A stretch of DNA of 64,000 nucleotides from JAMZMI01 sp963848175 (GTDB lineage Bacteria; Bacteroidota; Bacteroidia; Cytophagales; Cyclobacteriaceae). The translations under genes and the position numbers were made by a program. Positions 53,790 through 62,235 of the stretch are shown here, piece after piece (the stretch's first letter is position 1; every line of letters begins with the position of its first letter). The notes beneath the pieces were generated by a model. The model was not told where the DNA came from and ran no database searches. It saw only the letters and a list, made by a program, of their open reading frames with translations. Location: contig CAWKCO010000001.1 of NCBI GenBank assembly GCA_963848175.1, positions 62,001-126,000 of the forward strand, given 5' to 3'.

Positions 53790-54686
53790 ATGATCAGAAA
53801 AATCCTTTCGCTCGCTTGTCTCGCTTTAGTAGCCTTCCTTATGGGGTGTAACAATGATCCCGATCCCACACCACAAGAACCAACGGCTACTATAGCACTG
53901 AGTGATTCTATAGACGCATATACGGTACTGTCTACCCTGCGCTTACAAATAGTGGCGATGGCTCCTTCAGGCATTACCTCAGCCACTTGCAAGGTGTGGC
54001 AAGGAGAGCAAGAGCTACAAACGCTCTTCACCTTGGATAGCACTCAGGTTTCGGTTTCCGAGTCTTTGAGTTTTTATCTAGACCCTTCTTATCAAGGCCA
54101 AACCTTGAGTTTCACCTTTGTGATAGAGGATGCGTTTTTCAATGTATACGGAGATACGGTTTCACTTCAAATTGCAGCTTCGCAAATTTCCTATATCGAG
54201 ACAGATACTGTGGGTAGTTATTCCAATTTCAAGTACGCAAGTTTTTATGATGTTAAAAGTCCACTTTCTTATTACGGCGTGGGTCTGAGCAAGACAGCTA
54301 CTAAAAAGACCATCGATTTTGTTTATTACTATACCAAGACTGACAAAGCTATCCTTAGCAGTCCGTCTAGTGAAGGTGTTGAGACGGTATGGGCTGAACA
54401 GAATACGGGTTTATGGCCACTTTTCGGTGTGGAAAATGAAACAAAGTTCTATTCGCTTTCTTCGGATATCGATTATGCAGGCATTAGCACCGCTGTAGAG
54501 CTGGAAAATGCTCTCACGGGTAAAACTGCGGTTTCTGAGATCAAAGGGCTTACTACTGGGCAGTTGATAGGCATTCGTTTATCAGATAGTCGAGGAGGCA
54601 GTGTGGGCATCATGAAAATCAAAGAAGCCAACAGCGCGGCTTTAGCCACTGCTCAGATTGTTTTTGAAGCGAAAGTTTCAAAGTAA
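53790..54686 (+). CDS. Hypothetical lipoprotein, paralogue 2
   Basis: 298 residues with lipobox Cys at 20 (FLMGC). Shares with its neighbour the order of domains and several segments (IDFVYYYTKTDKAILSSPSS, WPLFGVENETKF, GIRLSDSRGGSVGIMKIKE), indicating an old tandem duplication. A terminator between them suggests separate expression. Confidence 0.76.
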   Translation: MIRKILSLACLALVAFLMGCNNDPDPTPQEPTATIALSDSIDAYTVLSTLRLQIVAMAPSGITSATCKVWQGEQELQTLFTLDSTQVSVSESLSFYLDPSYQGQTLSFTFVIEDAFFNVYGDTVSLQIAASQISYIETDTVGSYSNFKYASFYDVKSPLSYYGVGLSKTATKKTIDFVYYYTKTDKAILSSPSSEGVETVWAEQNTGLWPLFGVENETKFYSLSSDIDYAGISTAVELENALTGKTAVSEIKGLTTGQLIGIRLSDSRGGSVGIMKIKEANSAALATAQIVFEAKVSK

Positions 54687-54711
54687 CGGGTGAAAGGTGA
54701 TTTGAAGAAAA

Positions 54712-55350
54712 CTATTTTCCTCCCCTTAAATCTCGAATGAATTTGGCCCAAGCGAAAGGATTTATAAAGCTAGTGGTAGGTGCTTGAAAGCGACTGTCAT
54801 AAGCCTGACGCTGCTCTGTCATAGTATAGTTATAATTGTCTCGCGATGTTCCGTTGAGGTCTTTGTAGCCTCTGGCCATATACTGAGCTGCTAGCCAAGC
54901 TTCTAGATTTCTATAATCTTCGCTATCATTCATGTCCAGGGCAAGCACAGCTTTTTTGAACATGGCTTCTGAAGGATAAGGGAAAATTTCTACTTCTTCC
55001 AAAAAGGCAATGTCTTCTTCTAAAGTAAGCAGCAACTTCATGCTTCGGTCGGAATCATGGGCTGGGATCACAAAAGATTTTCTTTTGAAACCTACGGCAC
55101 TAAAAATCAGGCTATCGCCTTCCAAAACTGGAATAGAAAAGAATCCGTACGGGTTTGTAGTTGTCCCTCGTCCAACTTTAGGGACGTAGATGTGAACTCC
55201 GGGAATAACGGAGGTGCTGTCGGGTGTGAAGACCACTCCCGTAAATTGTATGATCTTTGGAGAGTCCTGTGCCTGCGTGGTGAACGCAGCGAAAAGAAGT
55301 AATATGACTATGAAACTTGAGCGCAAAATGAGATTCCTTTTATTATACAA
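54712..55350 (-). CDS. Secreted protein with carboxypeptidase-regulatory-like domain
   Basis: 212 residues with signal peptide. The domain FTGVVFTPDSTSVIPGVHIYV... GTTTNPYGFFSIPV... FSAVGFKRKSF (about 36-115) is the CarboxypepD_reg-like module found at the N-terminus of SusC-type transporters, here without a barrel. The C-terminal half is helical and unrecognised. Convergent with paralogue 2. Confidence 0.82.
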   Translation of the reverse strand: MYNKRNLILRSSFIVILLLFAAFTTQAQDSPKIIQFTGVVFTPDSTSVIPGVHIYVPKVGRGTTTNPYGFFSIPVLEGDSLIFSAVGFKRKSFVIPAHDSDRSMKLLLTLEEDIAFLEEVEIFPYPSEAMFKKAVLALDMNDSEDYRNLEAWLAAQYMARGYKDLNGTSRDNYNYTMTEQRQAYDSRFQAPTTSFINPFAWAKFIRDLRGGK

Positions 55351-55403
55351 GACTCTATTAACGGGAAAAGTTTAAATTTCGTCAAATCTAAGCAGAAAAA
55401 GTC

Positions 55404-55787
55404 ATGAGGTTAAAGAATTTCAGTCTCACATACGGTACACAAATCTTTAAATGTTTTGCTGAGGAGGCGCGTGTGCGCATTATTCATTTGCTTTTTCGCA
55501 ATGAAGAATTATCCATTTCTGATCTGGAATCGATATTGGACTTTACACAAACGAAGACTAGCAGGCACATCAATTACCTAAAACATTCTGGATTGGTCAA
55601 TTCTGTAAAAAAGGATCAATATGTGATGTACAGCATCAAAGATGAAGTGTATGACATGGTGGCAAGAATTTTTGATTTCTTGAATAAAGACGTGCAATTG
55701 CAAAAGGATCAGGAGGTTTACAATGTCATGAACTCCAATAGAGAACTGGCAGCCAATAAACTACTTTCAAAAGACTATAGAGGATGA
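55404..55787 (+). CDS. ArsR-family transcriptional regulator
   Basis: 127 residues with a winged-helix domain: IFKCFAEEARVRIIHLLF, LSISDLESILDFTQTKTSRHINYLKHSGLV, KKDQYVMYSI. No metal-binding ELCVC motif is seen, so a metal inducer is unlikely. It overlaps the HAD hydrolase gene by 4 bases (ATGA). Confidence 0.87.
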   Translation: MRLKNFSLTYGTQIFKCFAEEARVRIIHLLFRNEELSISDLESILDFTQTKTSRHINYLKHSGLVNSVKKDQYVMYSIKDEVYDMVARIFDFLNKDVQLQKDQEVYNVMNSNRELAANKLLSKDYRG

Positions 55788-56476
55788 AAGATATTACGCA
55801 TGTATTTTTTGATTTGGATCACACCTTGTGGGATTATGAAACCAATTCACGAAAAGTATTGCGTGATTTATATCGGCAGTTTCAGCTTTCGGCAAGCCTC
55901 ACTGCGTGCGAGGATGAATTTCTGCTTTCATATAGCCAGATAAACGATCGATTCTGGGCAGATTTTGACAATGGTGTGATTGACAAAGAATATCTCCGAA
56001 CAGAGCGTTTCAAAGAAGTGCTGCGGGTATGTGGCGCGGCGGACGTATCCAATTGGGAGGTGCTTAATGATTATTTTCTTGAGCATTGTCCACGACAAGG
56101 TGGAATTATGGAAGGCACTTTGGAGGTACTGGATTACCTGTCTCAGCGCTATAAGCTTGCGATCATTACCAATGGTTTTGATGCGATTCAGCAGATAAAA
56201 ATGTCCCATTCGGGAATAGATAAGTATTTCACGCATATCTACACTTCAGAGACCATAGTCAAGAAAAAACCCGATCCGGCGATCTTCCAACATGCCATGA
56301 AAGAGCTTGGTGCTTTGCCCCATCAGGCGGTGATGATCGGAGACAATCTCAATACTGATGTGGGCGGAGCTATCAATGCAAAAATGTGCGCGATACATTT
56401 CAATCCTTTACGGGCGGTGCACGCTCATTGTGAATGGCAGATATATCATTTGTCGGAACTCTGTAAAATTCTATAG
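55784..56476 (+). CDS. YjjG-like HAD hydrolase (pyrimidine nucleotidase)
   Basis: 230 residues with HAD motifs FFDLDHTLWDY (I), IITNGF (II), KKKPDPAIF (III) and MIGDNLNTDVGGA (IV). The cap and spacing match the YjjG branch, which dephosphorylates non-canonical pyrimidine nucleotides. Translationally coupled to the ArsR gene. Confidence 0.88.
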   Translation: MKDITHVFFDLDHTLWDYETNSRKVLRDLYRQFQLSASLTACEDEFLLSYSQINDRFWADFDNGVIDKEYLRTERFKEVLRVCGAADVSNWEVLNDYFLEHCPRQGGIMEGTLEVLDYLSQRYKLAIITNGFDAIQQIKMSHSGIDKYFTHIYTSETIVKKKPDPAIFQHAMKELGALPHQAVMIGDNLNTDVGGAINAKMCAIHFNPLRAVHAHCEWQIYHLSELCKIL

Positions 56477-56491
56477 CTAAGTCTGATGTTG

Positions 56492-56499
56492 TACCTTTG
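56492..56499 (+). promoter_or_regulatory. Candidate -7 box for pruA
   Basis: TACCTTTG matches TAnnTTTG, 24 bases before the ATG. No TTG was found at the expected -33 distance. Confidence 0.4.
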
Positions 56500-56522
56500 C
56501 GGCAAACAAAAACTCGAAAATT

Positions 56523-57635
56523 ATGCCAAAAGGAACATATTTAATCCCCAAGCCCACCAACGAGCCCATATTATCGTATGAACCGAACTCTCCCGAAAGG
56601 GCAGAATTGCAAGCGATGCTGTCGCAAATGCGAAATGAAATAGCTGATGTGCCAATGTACATTGGCGGTGAGGAAGTGCGAACTGGAAATAAGATTAAAA
56701 TGAGTCCGCCGCATGATCATCAGCACGTCTTAGGACATTTTCATGAAGGGGACAAAAGCCATGTGCAGCAAGCAATACGTGCTTCATTGGATGCTAAAGA
56801 CGCATGGTCAAATCTAGATTGGGAACAGCGCGCCAGTATCTTCCTTAAAGCTGCAGACCTCATTGCGGGCCCTTATCGTGCCAAAATAAATGCTGCTACG
56901 ATGCTAGGGCAAAGTAAGAATCCTTTTCAGGCAGAAATAGATGCGGCCTGTGAGTTTATAGACTTCTTGCGCTACAATGCCTATTTCATGCAGGAGATTT
57001 TCAATCAACAGCCTGAATCCTCTCCAGGAGTATGGAATAGATTAGAATATCGTCCGCTAGAAGGATTTGTATTTGCTATTACGCCTTTCAACTTTACTTC
57101 TATCGCAGGAAACCTCCCAGCTGCACCCGCACTGATGGGCAACACAGCGATATGGAAGCCGGCTTATACGCAAGTATATTCAGCTCAAGTGATCATGGAA
57201 GTTTTCAAGGAAGCCGGCCTCCCAGATGGTGTCATCAATATGATATATGTGGATGGGCCAGTGGCAGGAGAGGTGATTTTCTCGCATAAAGATTTCGCTG
57301 GTCTTCATTTCACTGGTAGCACGGGTGTATTCCAGTCATTATGGAAAACCATAGGAGCGAACATAGACAAATACAGAACCTATCCGAGAATAGTTGGAGA
57401 AACTGGGGGTAAAGATTTTGTCATTGCTCATAAATCGGCGAATGCCAAGCAGGTGGCAACCGGTCTAATCAGAGGGGCGTACGAATTTCAAGGACAGAAA
57501 TGTAGTGCTGCTTCAAGAGCTTACATTCCGTCCAATCTGTGGGATGAGATCAAGGGCTACATGCTTGCGGACTCTGAAAGATATGAAAATGGGAAGCCCA
57601 GAAGATTTCGCAAATTTCTTCAATGCGGTGATTGA
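56523..57635 (+). CDS. pruA: L-glutamate gamma-semialdehyde dehydrogenase, N-terminal part (frameshifted)
   Basis: The frame matches 1-pyrroline-5-carboxylate dehydrogenase up to ...LWDEIKGYMLAD. NAD-binding and catalytic segments FAITPFNFTSIAGNLP, HFTGSTGVF, IVGETGGKDF (Glu) and EFQGQKCSAASRAYIP (Cys) are all here. After the ATG CTT GCG GAC codons one extra base near 57573 shifts the frame and a stop follows at 57635. The intact gene would be 56523-58155, about 543 residues. The enzyme oxidises glutamate semialdehyde to glutamate and complements RocD (29654-30931). Confidence 0.88.
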   Translation: MPKGTYLIPKPTNEPILSYEPNSPERAELQAMLSQMRNEIADVPMYIGGEEVRTGNKIKMSPPHDHQHVLGHFHEGDKSHVQQAIRASLDAKDAWSNLDWEQRASIFLKAADLIAGPYRAKINAATMLGQSKNPFQAEIDAACEFIDFLRYNAYFMQEIFNQQPESSPGVWNRLEYRPLEGFVFAITPFNFTSIAGNLPAAPALMGNTAIWKPAYTQVYSAQVIMEVFKEAGLPDGVINMIYVDGPVAGEVIFSHKDFAGLHFTGSTGVFQSLWKTIGANIDKYRTYPRIVGETGGKDFVIAHKSANAKQVATGLIRGAYEFQGQKCSAASRAYIPSNLWDEIKGYMLADSERYENGKPRRFRKFLQCGD

Positions 57636-58155
57636 CAAACGTTCTTTTGATAAAATCTCAGGATACATCGCTCAAGCGAAAAAAGATAATGGAGTAGAAA
57701 TTGTTCACGGTGGAAAGTGCGATGATGCTATCGGCTATTTTGTAGAGCCTACATTGATCGTGGTAGATGATCCTAAATACCGCACCATGAGCGAGGAAAT
57801 TTTTGGTCCTGTGCTTACGGTATATGTGTATGACGAAAACAAATATGAAGAGACTTTGGCCATTTTGGACGAAACTTCGCCGTATGCTTTAACGGGAGCA
57901 GTTTTCTCTACTGACCGGTACGCAGTTGATCTGGCAGTAAAGAAGCTTCAAAATGCGGCAGGTAATTTTTATATCAATGATAAGCCTACTGGGGCAGTGG
58001 TAGGACAGCAGCCCTTTGGCGGTGGCCGTGCTTCTGGTACGAACGACAAAGCTGGAGCACCGATGAACTTGCTCAGGTGGGTAAGTGCAAGAACGATCAA
58101 GGAAACCTTCAATGCTCCTACAGATTATAAGTATCCGTTTATGGCTGAGGATTAA
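57574..58155 (+). CDS. pruA: L-glutamate gamma-semialdehyde dehydrogenase, C-terminal part (frameshifted)
   Basis: Continues the enzyme in the next frame: LKDMKMGSPEDFANFFNAV, VEPTLIV, EEIFGPVLTVYVY and the oligomerisation end QQPFGGGRASGTNDKAG. Homology starts at about 57574; the frame is open upstream to 57505 but that part is not related. Confidence 0.86.
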   Translation: MKDMKMGSPEDFANFFNAVIDKRSFDKISGYIAQAKKDNGVEIVHGGKCDDAIGYFVEPTLIVVDDPKYRTMSEEIFGPVLTVYVYDENKYEETLAILDETSPYALTGAVFSTDRYAVDLAVKKLQNAAGNFYINDKPTGAVVGQQPFGGGRASGTNDKAGAPMNLLRWVSARTIKETFNAPTDYKYPFMAED

Positions 58156-58179
58156 TCCTTTGCGGATAATTATGCGTTC

Positions 58180-58196
58180 TGTGTAGATAAAACACA
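58180..58196. promoter_or_regulatory. Candidate operator, site A
   Basis: TGTGTA-N5-AACACA, a 17-base near-palindrome just after pruA and 84 bases before the Nudix-type regulator gene. It has the same layout as site B at 59058-59074. It lies before the pruA terminator hairpin, which weakens a role in the regulator's own promoter. Confidence 0.35.
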
Positions 58197-58234
58197 AAAG
58201 CGGAGAATTGCTGTTGCAGTCCTCCGCTTTTTTT
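58197..58234 (+). terminator. pruA terminator
   Basis: Stem AAAGCGGAG (58197-58205) / CTCCGCTTT (58222-58230) followed by T residues. Confidence 0.88.
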
Positions 58235-58279
58235 ATATACTTTTGAAATTGTTCGTGTCCACAGGTTCGGATATTCAGT

Positions 58280-59029
58280 ATGCCTATTGGCAAAACTAAA
58301 ATTAGAAATTGCATCTTGGAAACAGTTTTATCTACAGTATCACAGTCATCTTACGAATGCACCATCACCGTGGATTGCAGTGTTTTTGGTTTTCAAGACA
58401 ATGAACTCAAGCTTTTACTTGTGAAGCGCTCTGTAGAACCTTTCAAAGATTTTTGGATGCTGCCAGGAGGTATTATGGGCGAGGGAGAAACTTTAGAAGA
58501 GTCTGTAAGTAAAGTGCTTTATAATCTGACAGGGATTCATGATGTACATCAAGAAGAGGTAAAATGCTATAGTAGTGTAGATAGACATCCAATCAAGCGT
58601 GTTGTGACGGTTTGTTTTTACGCCTTGGTGAAACCAGAAAATCACCCTGTGATTGCGAAAAATTATGTGTCAGATGTACAGTGGTTTTCATTATCTGAAC
58701 TTCCCAAGTTAGGCTTTGATCACGAGGCACTCGTAGCAGATGCGTGGGCAAAGTTGAAAGATAACCTCAAGCAGAACCTAGTATTCGGAGAGCTTCTTCC
58801 AGAAAAGTTTACCTTGAAAGATATGCAAGATCTTTACGAGAGCATTCTCAACGAAACATTGGATCGCAGAAATTTTCGGAAGAAAATTATACAAATGGGA
58901 CTTTTAGAACCTACCAATGAAAAAAAGGCTGGTGTAAAAGGTGGCCCTGAACTTTACATGATCAGAAAAGTAGTTTTTTCTTTTTCGTCAAAAATCAGCA
59001 GTGCCAGAGATATCCGATCATCATTCTGA
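58280..59029 (+). CDS. Nudix-type transcriptional regulator (NrtR/AraR-like)
   Basis: 249 residues. A Nudix domain (about 27-150) is followed by a winged-helix domain (about 160-230: FTLKDMQDLYESILNETLDRRNFRKKIIQMGLL), the arrangement of NrtR. The Nudix box GGIMGEGETLEESVSKVLYNLTGI has lost the REUxEE glutamates, so the domain should bind a ligand, not hydrolyse it. Bacteroidota use this class to regulate sugar pathways; the downstream SDR and uxuA suggest a glucuronate-pathway intermediate as ligand. The last 15 residues look unlike the usual family end. Confidence 0.87.
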   Translation: MPIGKTKIRNCILETVLSTVSQSSYECTITVDCSVFGFQDNELKLLLVKRSVEPFKDFWMLPGGIMGEGETLEESVSKVLYNLTGIHDVHQEEVKCYSSVDRHPIKRVVTVCFYALVKPENHPVIAKNYVSDVQWFSLSELPKLGFDHEALVADAWAKLKDNLKQNLVFGELLPEKFTLKDMQDLYESILNETLDRRNFRKKIIQMGLLEPTNEKKAGVKGGPELYMIRKVVFSFSSKISSARDIRSSF

Positions 59030-59057
59030 GAAGGAAAAATTGCATTTCTCTTTTATG

Positions 59058-59074
59058 TGTGTATAAATTACACA
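59058..59074. promoter_or_regulatory. Candidate operator, site B
   Basis: Perfect palindromic arms TGTGTA and TACACA separated by 5 bases, 67 bases before the SDR start. A likely binding site of the Nudix-type regulator. Confidence 0.5.
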
Positions 59075-59140
59075 GAAAATCGCCTTGTATGTCGAAACAA
59101 ACTCCTGAGCGATTTTGAAACAAAAGACAACAAAGTGAAT

Positions 59141-59989
59141 ATGAACCCAAAATTTGAAGAATTGAATGGCAAAGTAGCCGTGGTAACAGGTGGAGGAGGT
59201 GTACTCTGCGGTGCTATGGCAAATGCGCTTGCCCACCAAGGAATGAAAGTGGCAATACTCGATTTACGATTGGAGAATGCTCAAAAAGTGGCTGATGAAA
59301 TCGTAAAAGCAGGAGGAAAAGCAATAGGTGTAGAGGCCAACGTACTGAATCTTGAAAGCTTGAAAAAAGCACATCAAGAAGTGAGCAAAAAACTTGGAGC
59401 ATGTGATATTCTGGTAAACGGAGCTGGAGGAAATCACCCAAAAGGCACTACTTCTAAAACTCATTTGTTTGCGGAAGATTTGGCAGGAAATGAAGAGATA
59501 AAAACCTTTTTCGACCTAGATCCAGAAGGTATCCAGTTCGTTTTTAACCTCAATTTTATTGGAACTTTGCTACCCACTCAGGTTTTTGCCAAAGACATGG
59601 TAGGAAGAAAAGGCTGTTCGGTACTGAATATCTCGTCAATGAATGCATTTACGCCTTTGACCAAAATCCCGGCTTATAGTGGTGCCAAGGCGGCCGTGAG
59701 CAATTTTACTCAGTGGCTCGCGGTACATTTTTCTAAAGTGAATATCAGGGTAAATGCGTTGGCACCTGGTTTTTTTCTTACAGATCAAAACAGAGCATTA
59801 CTCACTCAAACGGACGGTTCTTTGACTGACCGTGGCAATGTCATCATTGACCATACACCTATGGCGAGGTTTGGAGAAGCAGAGGATCTTGTCGGTACTT
59901 TGCTTTGGTTATGCAGCGATGGGTCAAAATTTGTCACAGGAGTTGTTGTGCCAATTGATGGTGGTTTCAGTGCATTTAGCGGTGTTTAA
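59141..59989 (+). CDS. SDR-family D-mannonate oxidoreductase
   Basis: 282 residues from ATG 59141. The Rossmann motif VVTGGGGVLCGAMANAL, the NAG-type motif LVNGAGGNHP, Ser in LNISSMNAF and YSGAKAA (YxxxK) are intact. The insertion with TFFDLDPEGIQFVFNLNF is typical of the SDR enzymes that stand beside uxuA and reduce fructuronate to mannonate. An upstream in-frame start at 59057 would pass through operator site B and is not favoured. Confidence 0.88.
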   Translation: MNPKFEELNGKVAVVTGGGGVLCGAMANALAHQGMKVAILDLRLENAQKVADEIVKAGGKAIGVEANVLNLESLKKAHQEVSKKLGACDILVNGAGGNHPKGTTSKTHLFAEDLAGNEEIKTFFDLDPEGIQFVFNLNFIGTLLPTQVFAKDMVGRKGCSVLNISSMNAFTPLTKIPAYSGAKAAVSNFTQWLAVHFSKVNIRVNALAPGFFLTDQNRALLTQTDGSLTDRGNVIIDHTPMARFGEAEDLVGTLLWLCSDGSKFVTGVVVPIDGGFSAFSGV

Positions 59990-60002
59990 AAACTGAATAA
60001 AT

Positions 60003-60362
60003 ATGAGTTTAGAACAAACCTGGAGATGGTATGGACCAAAGGATTTGGTGCCTCTCTCACATATAAAAATGGCAGGTGCTACGGGTATCGTTACGGCCTT
60101 GCACCATATCCCGAATGGTCAGGTATGGACAGTAGAGGAGATTCAAAAACGTAAAGATGAGATAGAAGCTGCAGGACTTACTTGGTCTGTGGTGGAGAGT
60201 ATTCCTGTACATGAAGATATCAAAAAGCGTAGTGGCGAATACAAAAAGTATATCGAAAATTACAAACAAAGTATTTGTGAATCTGGGCAAAGTGGGCATA
60301 GACACGGTGTGCTACAATTTCATGCCGGTGCTAGACTGGACACGTACAGATTTGGCTTATGA
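60003..60362 (+). CDS. uxuA: Mannonate dehydratase, N-terminal part (frameshifted)
   Basis: Matches UxuA from MSLEQTWRWYGPKDLVPLSHIKMAGATGIVTALHH (quoted in parts) to KKYIENYKQSI, then leaves the family when one extra base occurs near 60275-60279 (beside a TTT run). The stop at 60362 is out of the true frame. The whole gene would be 60003-61197, about 397 residues. The enzyme removes water from D-mannonate to give 2-keto-3-deoxygluconate. Confidence 0.86.
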   Translation: MSLEQTWRWYGPKDLVPLSHIKMAGATGIVTALHHIPNGQVWTVEEIQKRKDEIEAAGLTWSVVESIPVHEDIKKRSGEYKKYIENYKQSICESGQSGHRHGVLQFHAGARLDTYRFGL

Positions 60363-61197
60363 GATGCCAGACGGGTCCAAAGCTTTGCGTTTCGATGCGT
60401 CTGAGTTTGCCGCTTTTGAATTGTTTTTGTTACAAAGACCAGGTGCTGAAAAGGACTACAGCGCTGAACAGCAAGAAAATGCCAAAAAGACCTTCGACAA
60501 AATGACGGAAGAGGCTAAAACTCTTTTGGTCAATAATATTATTGCTGGTTTGCCAGGTGCAGAAGAAGGTTATACTTTGGATCAGTTTCAAACAGTCTTG
60601 GATACCTATGCTCAAGTAGGTGATCAAGAGCTACGAAGCAATCTCTATGCTTTCTTAAAAGACATCATTCCAGCTGCGGAGGAGGCCAAGGTTTTTATGG
60701 CTATACACCCTGATGATCCTCCCTTCCCTATTTTGGGACTGCCACGGGTGGTAAGCACAGAAAAGGATGCTAAGCAATTGTTAGAAGCTGTTGATAGTAA
60801 ATACAATGGATTGTGTTTCTGCACGGGATCTTATGGCGTACGTAGTGACAATGATCTGGCTGGAATGGTAGAGCGTCTGGGTAGCCGAATCAATTTTATC
60901 CATTTGCGAAGTACCAAAAGAGATGTTCAGGGTAATTTCTATGAAGCGGATCACCTGACTGGTGATGTTGACATGTTTGCTGTGATGCAGGCGCTTGTAA
61001 AGGAGCAAGACAAACGAGTGGCGGCTGGGCGTGAAGACACAAAAATGCCTATGAGACCAGATCACGGACATCAAATGCTGGATGACTTAGGTAAGAAAAC
61101 CAACCCGGGATATTCGGCCATAGGAAGGTTGCGTGGATTGGCTGAGCTCAGAGGATTGGAGCTTGGTATACGTGGGGTACGAAAAAGTGAAAGTTGA
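60211..61197 (+). CDS. uxuA: Mannonate dehydratase, C-terminal part (frameshifted)
   Basis: Homology begins at about 60277: NLGKVGIDTVCYNFMPVLDW, AIHPDDPPFPILGLPR, GLCFCTGSYGVRSDND and RPDHGHQMLDDL, the metal-binding and catalytic parts of UxuA. The preceding 22 codons of this frame are unrelated. Confidence 0.86.
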   Translation: MKISKSVVANTKSISKITNKVFVNLGKVGIDTVCYNFMPVLDWTRTDLAYEMPDGSKALRFDASEFAAFELFLLQRPGAEKDYSAEQQENAKKTFDKMTEEAKTLLVNNIIAGLPGAEEGYTLDQFQTVLDTYAQVGDQELRSNLYAFLKDIIPAAEEAKVFMAIHPDDPPFPILGLPRVVSTEKDAKQLLEAVDSKYNGLCFCTGSYGVRSDNDLAGMVERLGSRINFIHLRSTKRDVQGNFYEADHLTGDVDMFAVMQALVKEQDKRVAAGREDTKMPMRPDHGHQMLDDLGKKTNPGYSAIGRLRGLAELRGLELGIRGVRKSES

Positions 61198-61204
61198 GAA
61201 TAAA

Positions 61205-61232
61205 ATGATAAAGTGGCTCTGCTGCTTATCAT
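61205..61232 (+). terminator. Possible uxuA hairpin
   Basis: ATGATAA (61205-61211) / TTATCAT (61226-61232) right after uxuA. No T run follows, so the call is weak. Confidence 0.35.
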
Positions 61233-61277
61233 TTCCACATCTGATAACTAACTTCGTAAGTGTAAAACCTTACGCCC

Positions 61278-61781
61278 ATGGATGTAGAAATTCTCTCCCG
61301 AATCCAGTTTGCCTTCACCATCGCCTTTCATTATATCTATCCACCTCTCAGTATCGGTTTGGGCTTAATGCTCGTGATCTTTGAGAGTTTATACATCAAG
61401 ACGGGAAATAAAGAATACGAGCTGCTTACACGATTTTGGACGAAGATCTTTGCACTGACTTTTGGTATCGGCGTTGCTACGGGTATCGTCATGGAGTTTG
61501 AGTTTGGCACCAATTGGGCTACCTACTCGCGCTATGTTGGCGATATTTTTGGAAGTGCACTTGCGGCAGAAGGGATTTTTGCTTTTGCCCTGGAGAGTGG
61601 CTTTCTTGGTGTTTTGCTGTTTGGATGGAATCGAGTGAAGCCATGGGTGCACTTGGTTGCTACTTGTGGCGTGTTTTTGGGATCCATGTTTTCGGCAGTT
61701 TGGATCGTGATTGCCAATAGCTGGCAACAAACTCCGGCCGGATATCACATTGTGGGAGAAGGCATGCAGAGCCAGAGCTGA
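61278..61781 (+). CDS. cydA: Cytochrome bd oxidase subunit I, N-terminal part (frameshifted)
   Basis: Begins MDVEILSRIQFAFTIAFHYI with the haem-ligand His, contains LTFGIGVATGIVMEFEFGTNW and ANSWQQTPAGYHIVGEGM. One extra base near 61770 breaks the frame. The whole gene would be 61278-62659. CydA and CydB form the high-affinity quinol oxidase of the inner membrane. Confidence 0.88.
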   Translation: MDVEILSRIQFAFTIAFHYIYPPLSIGLGLMLVIFESLYIKTGNKEYELLTRFWTKIFALTFGIGVATGIVMEFEFGTNWATYSRYVGDIFGSALAAEGIFAFALESGFLGVLLFGWNRVKPWVHLVATCGVFLGSMFSAVWIVIANSWQQTPAGYHIVGEGMQSQS

Positions 61782-62235
61782 GATTACCGACTTTTGGGCG
61801 ATGGTATTCAATCCATCTAGTATGGATAGGTTGTCGCATGTGTGGCTTGGTGCAATTCTCTCAGGAGCATTTCTCGTGCTGAGTGTGCATGCATTTTATA
61901 TCTACAAAGACAGATACAAGGCGATTTCTATGCGAGCGTTTAAAATTGCTTTGTTGGTGGCGGTGGTATTTTCATTGGCGCAATTATTTACAGGTCATCG
62001 CTCTGCAGATGGAGTAGCGAAAAACCAACCAGCGAAGCTTGCGGCTATGGAAGGACATTTTAAAGCCGAGGCTCCTGCCGATATGTATTTGGTGGGGTGG
62101 GTGGATAAGGAAAATCAAGAAGTCATTGGATTGAAAATTCCCAATGGACTTTCTTTTATGATTCATCAGGATTTTGATGCGCCCGTGACTGGTCTTGAAC
62201 GCCTTTCTCTGGAGGATCGACCCGTCACAAGTTAA
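61711..62235 (+). CDS. cydA: Cytochrome bd oxidase subunit I, middle part (frameshifted)
   Basis: Homology begins at about 61771: RAEITDFWAMVFNPSSMDRL and SGAFLVLSVHAFYIYKDRY. It ends ...DFDAPVTGLERLSLEDRP, after which a second extra base (most simply near 62224) breaks the frame again. Confidence 0.82.
   Translation: MPIAGNKLRPDITLWEKACRARAEITDFWAMVFNPSSMDRLSHVWLGAILSGAFLVLSVHAFYIYKDRYKAISMRAFKIALLVAVVFSLAQLFTGHRSADGVAKNQPAKLAAMEGHFKAEAPADMYLVGWVDKENQEVIGLKIPNGLSFMIHQDFDAPVTGLERLSLEDRPVTS

Noticed and set aside
57565..62235. Programmed frameshifting as explanation for split pruA, uxuA and cydA
   Set aside because: No slippery heptamer or conserved stimulatory structure at the break points, and these families are not known to use recoding.
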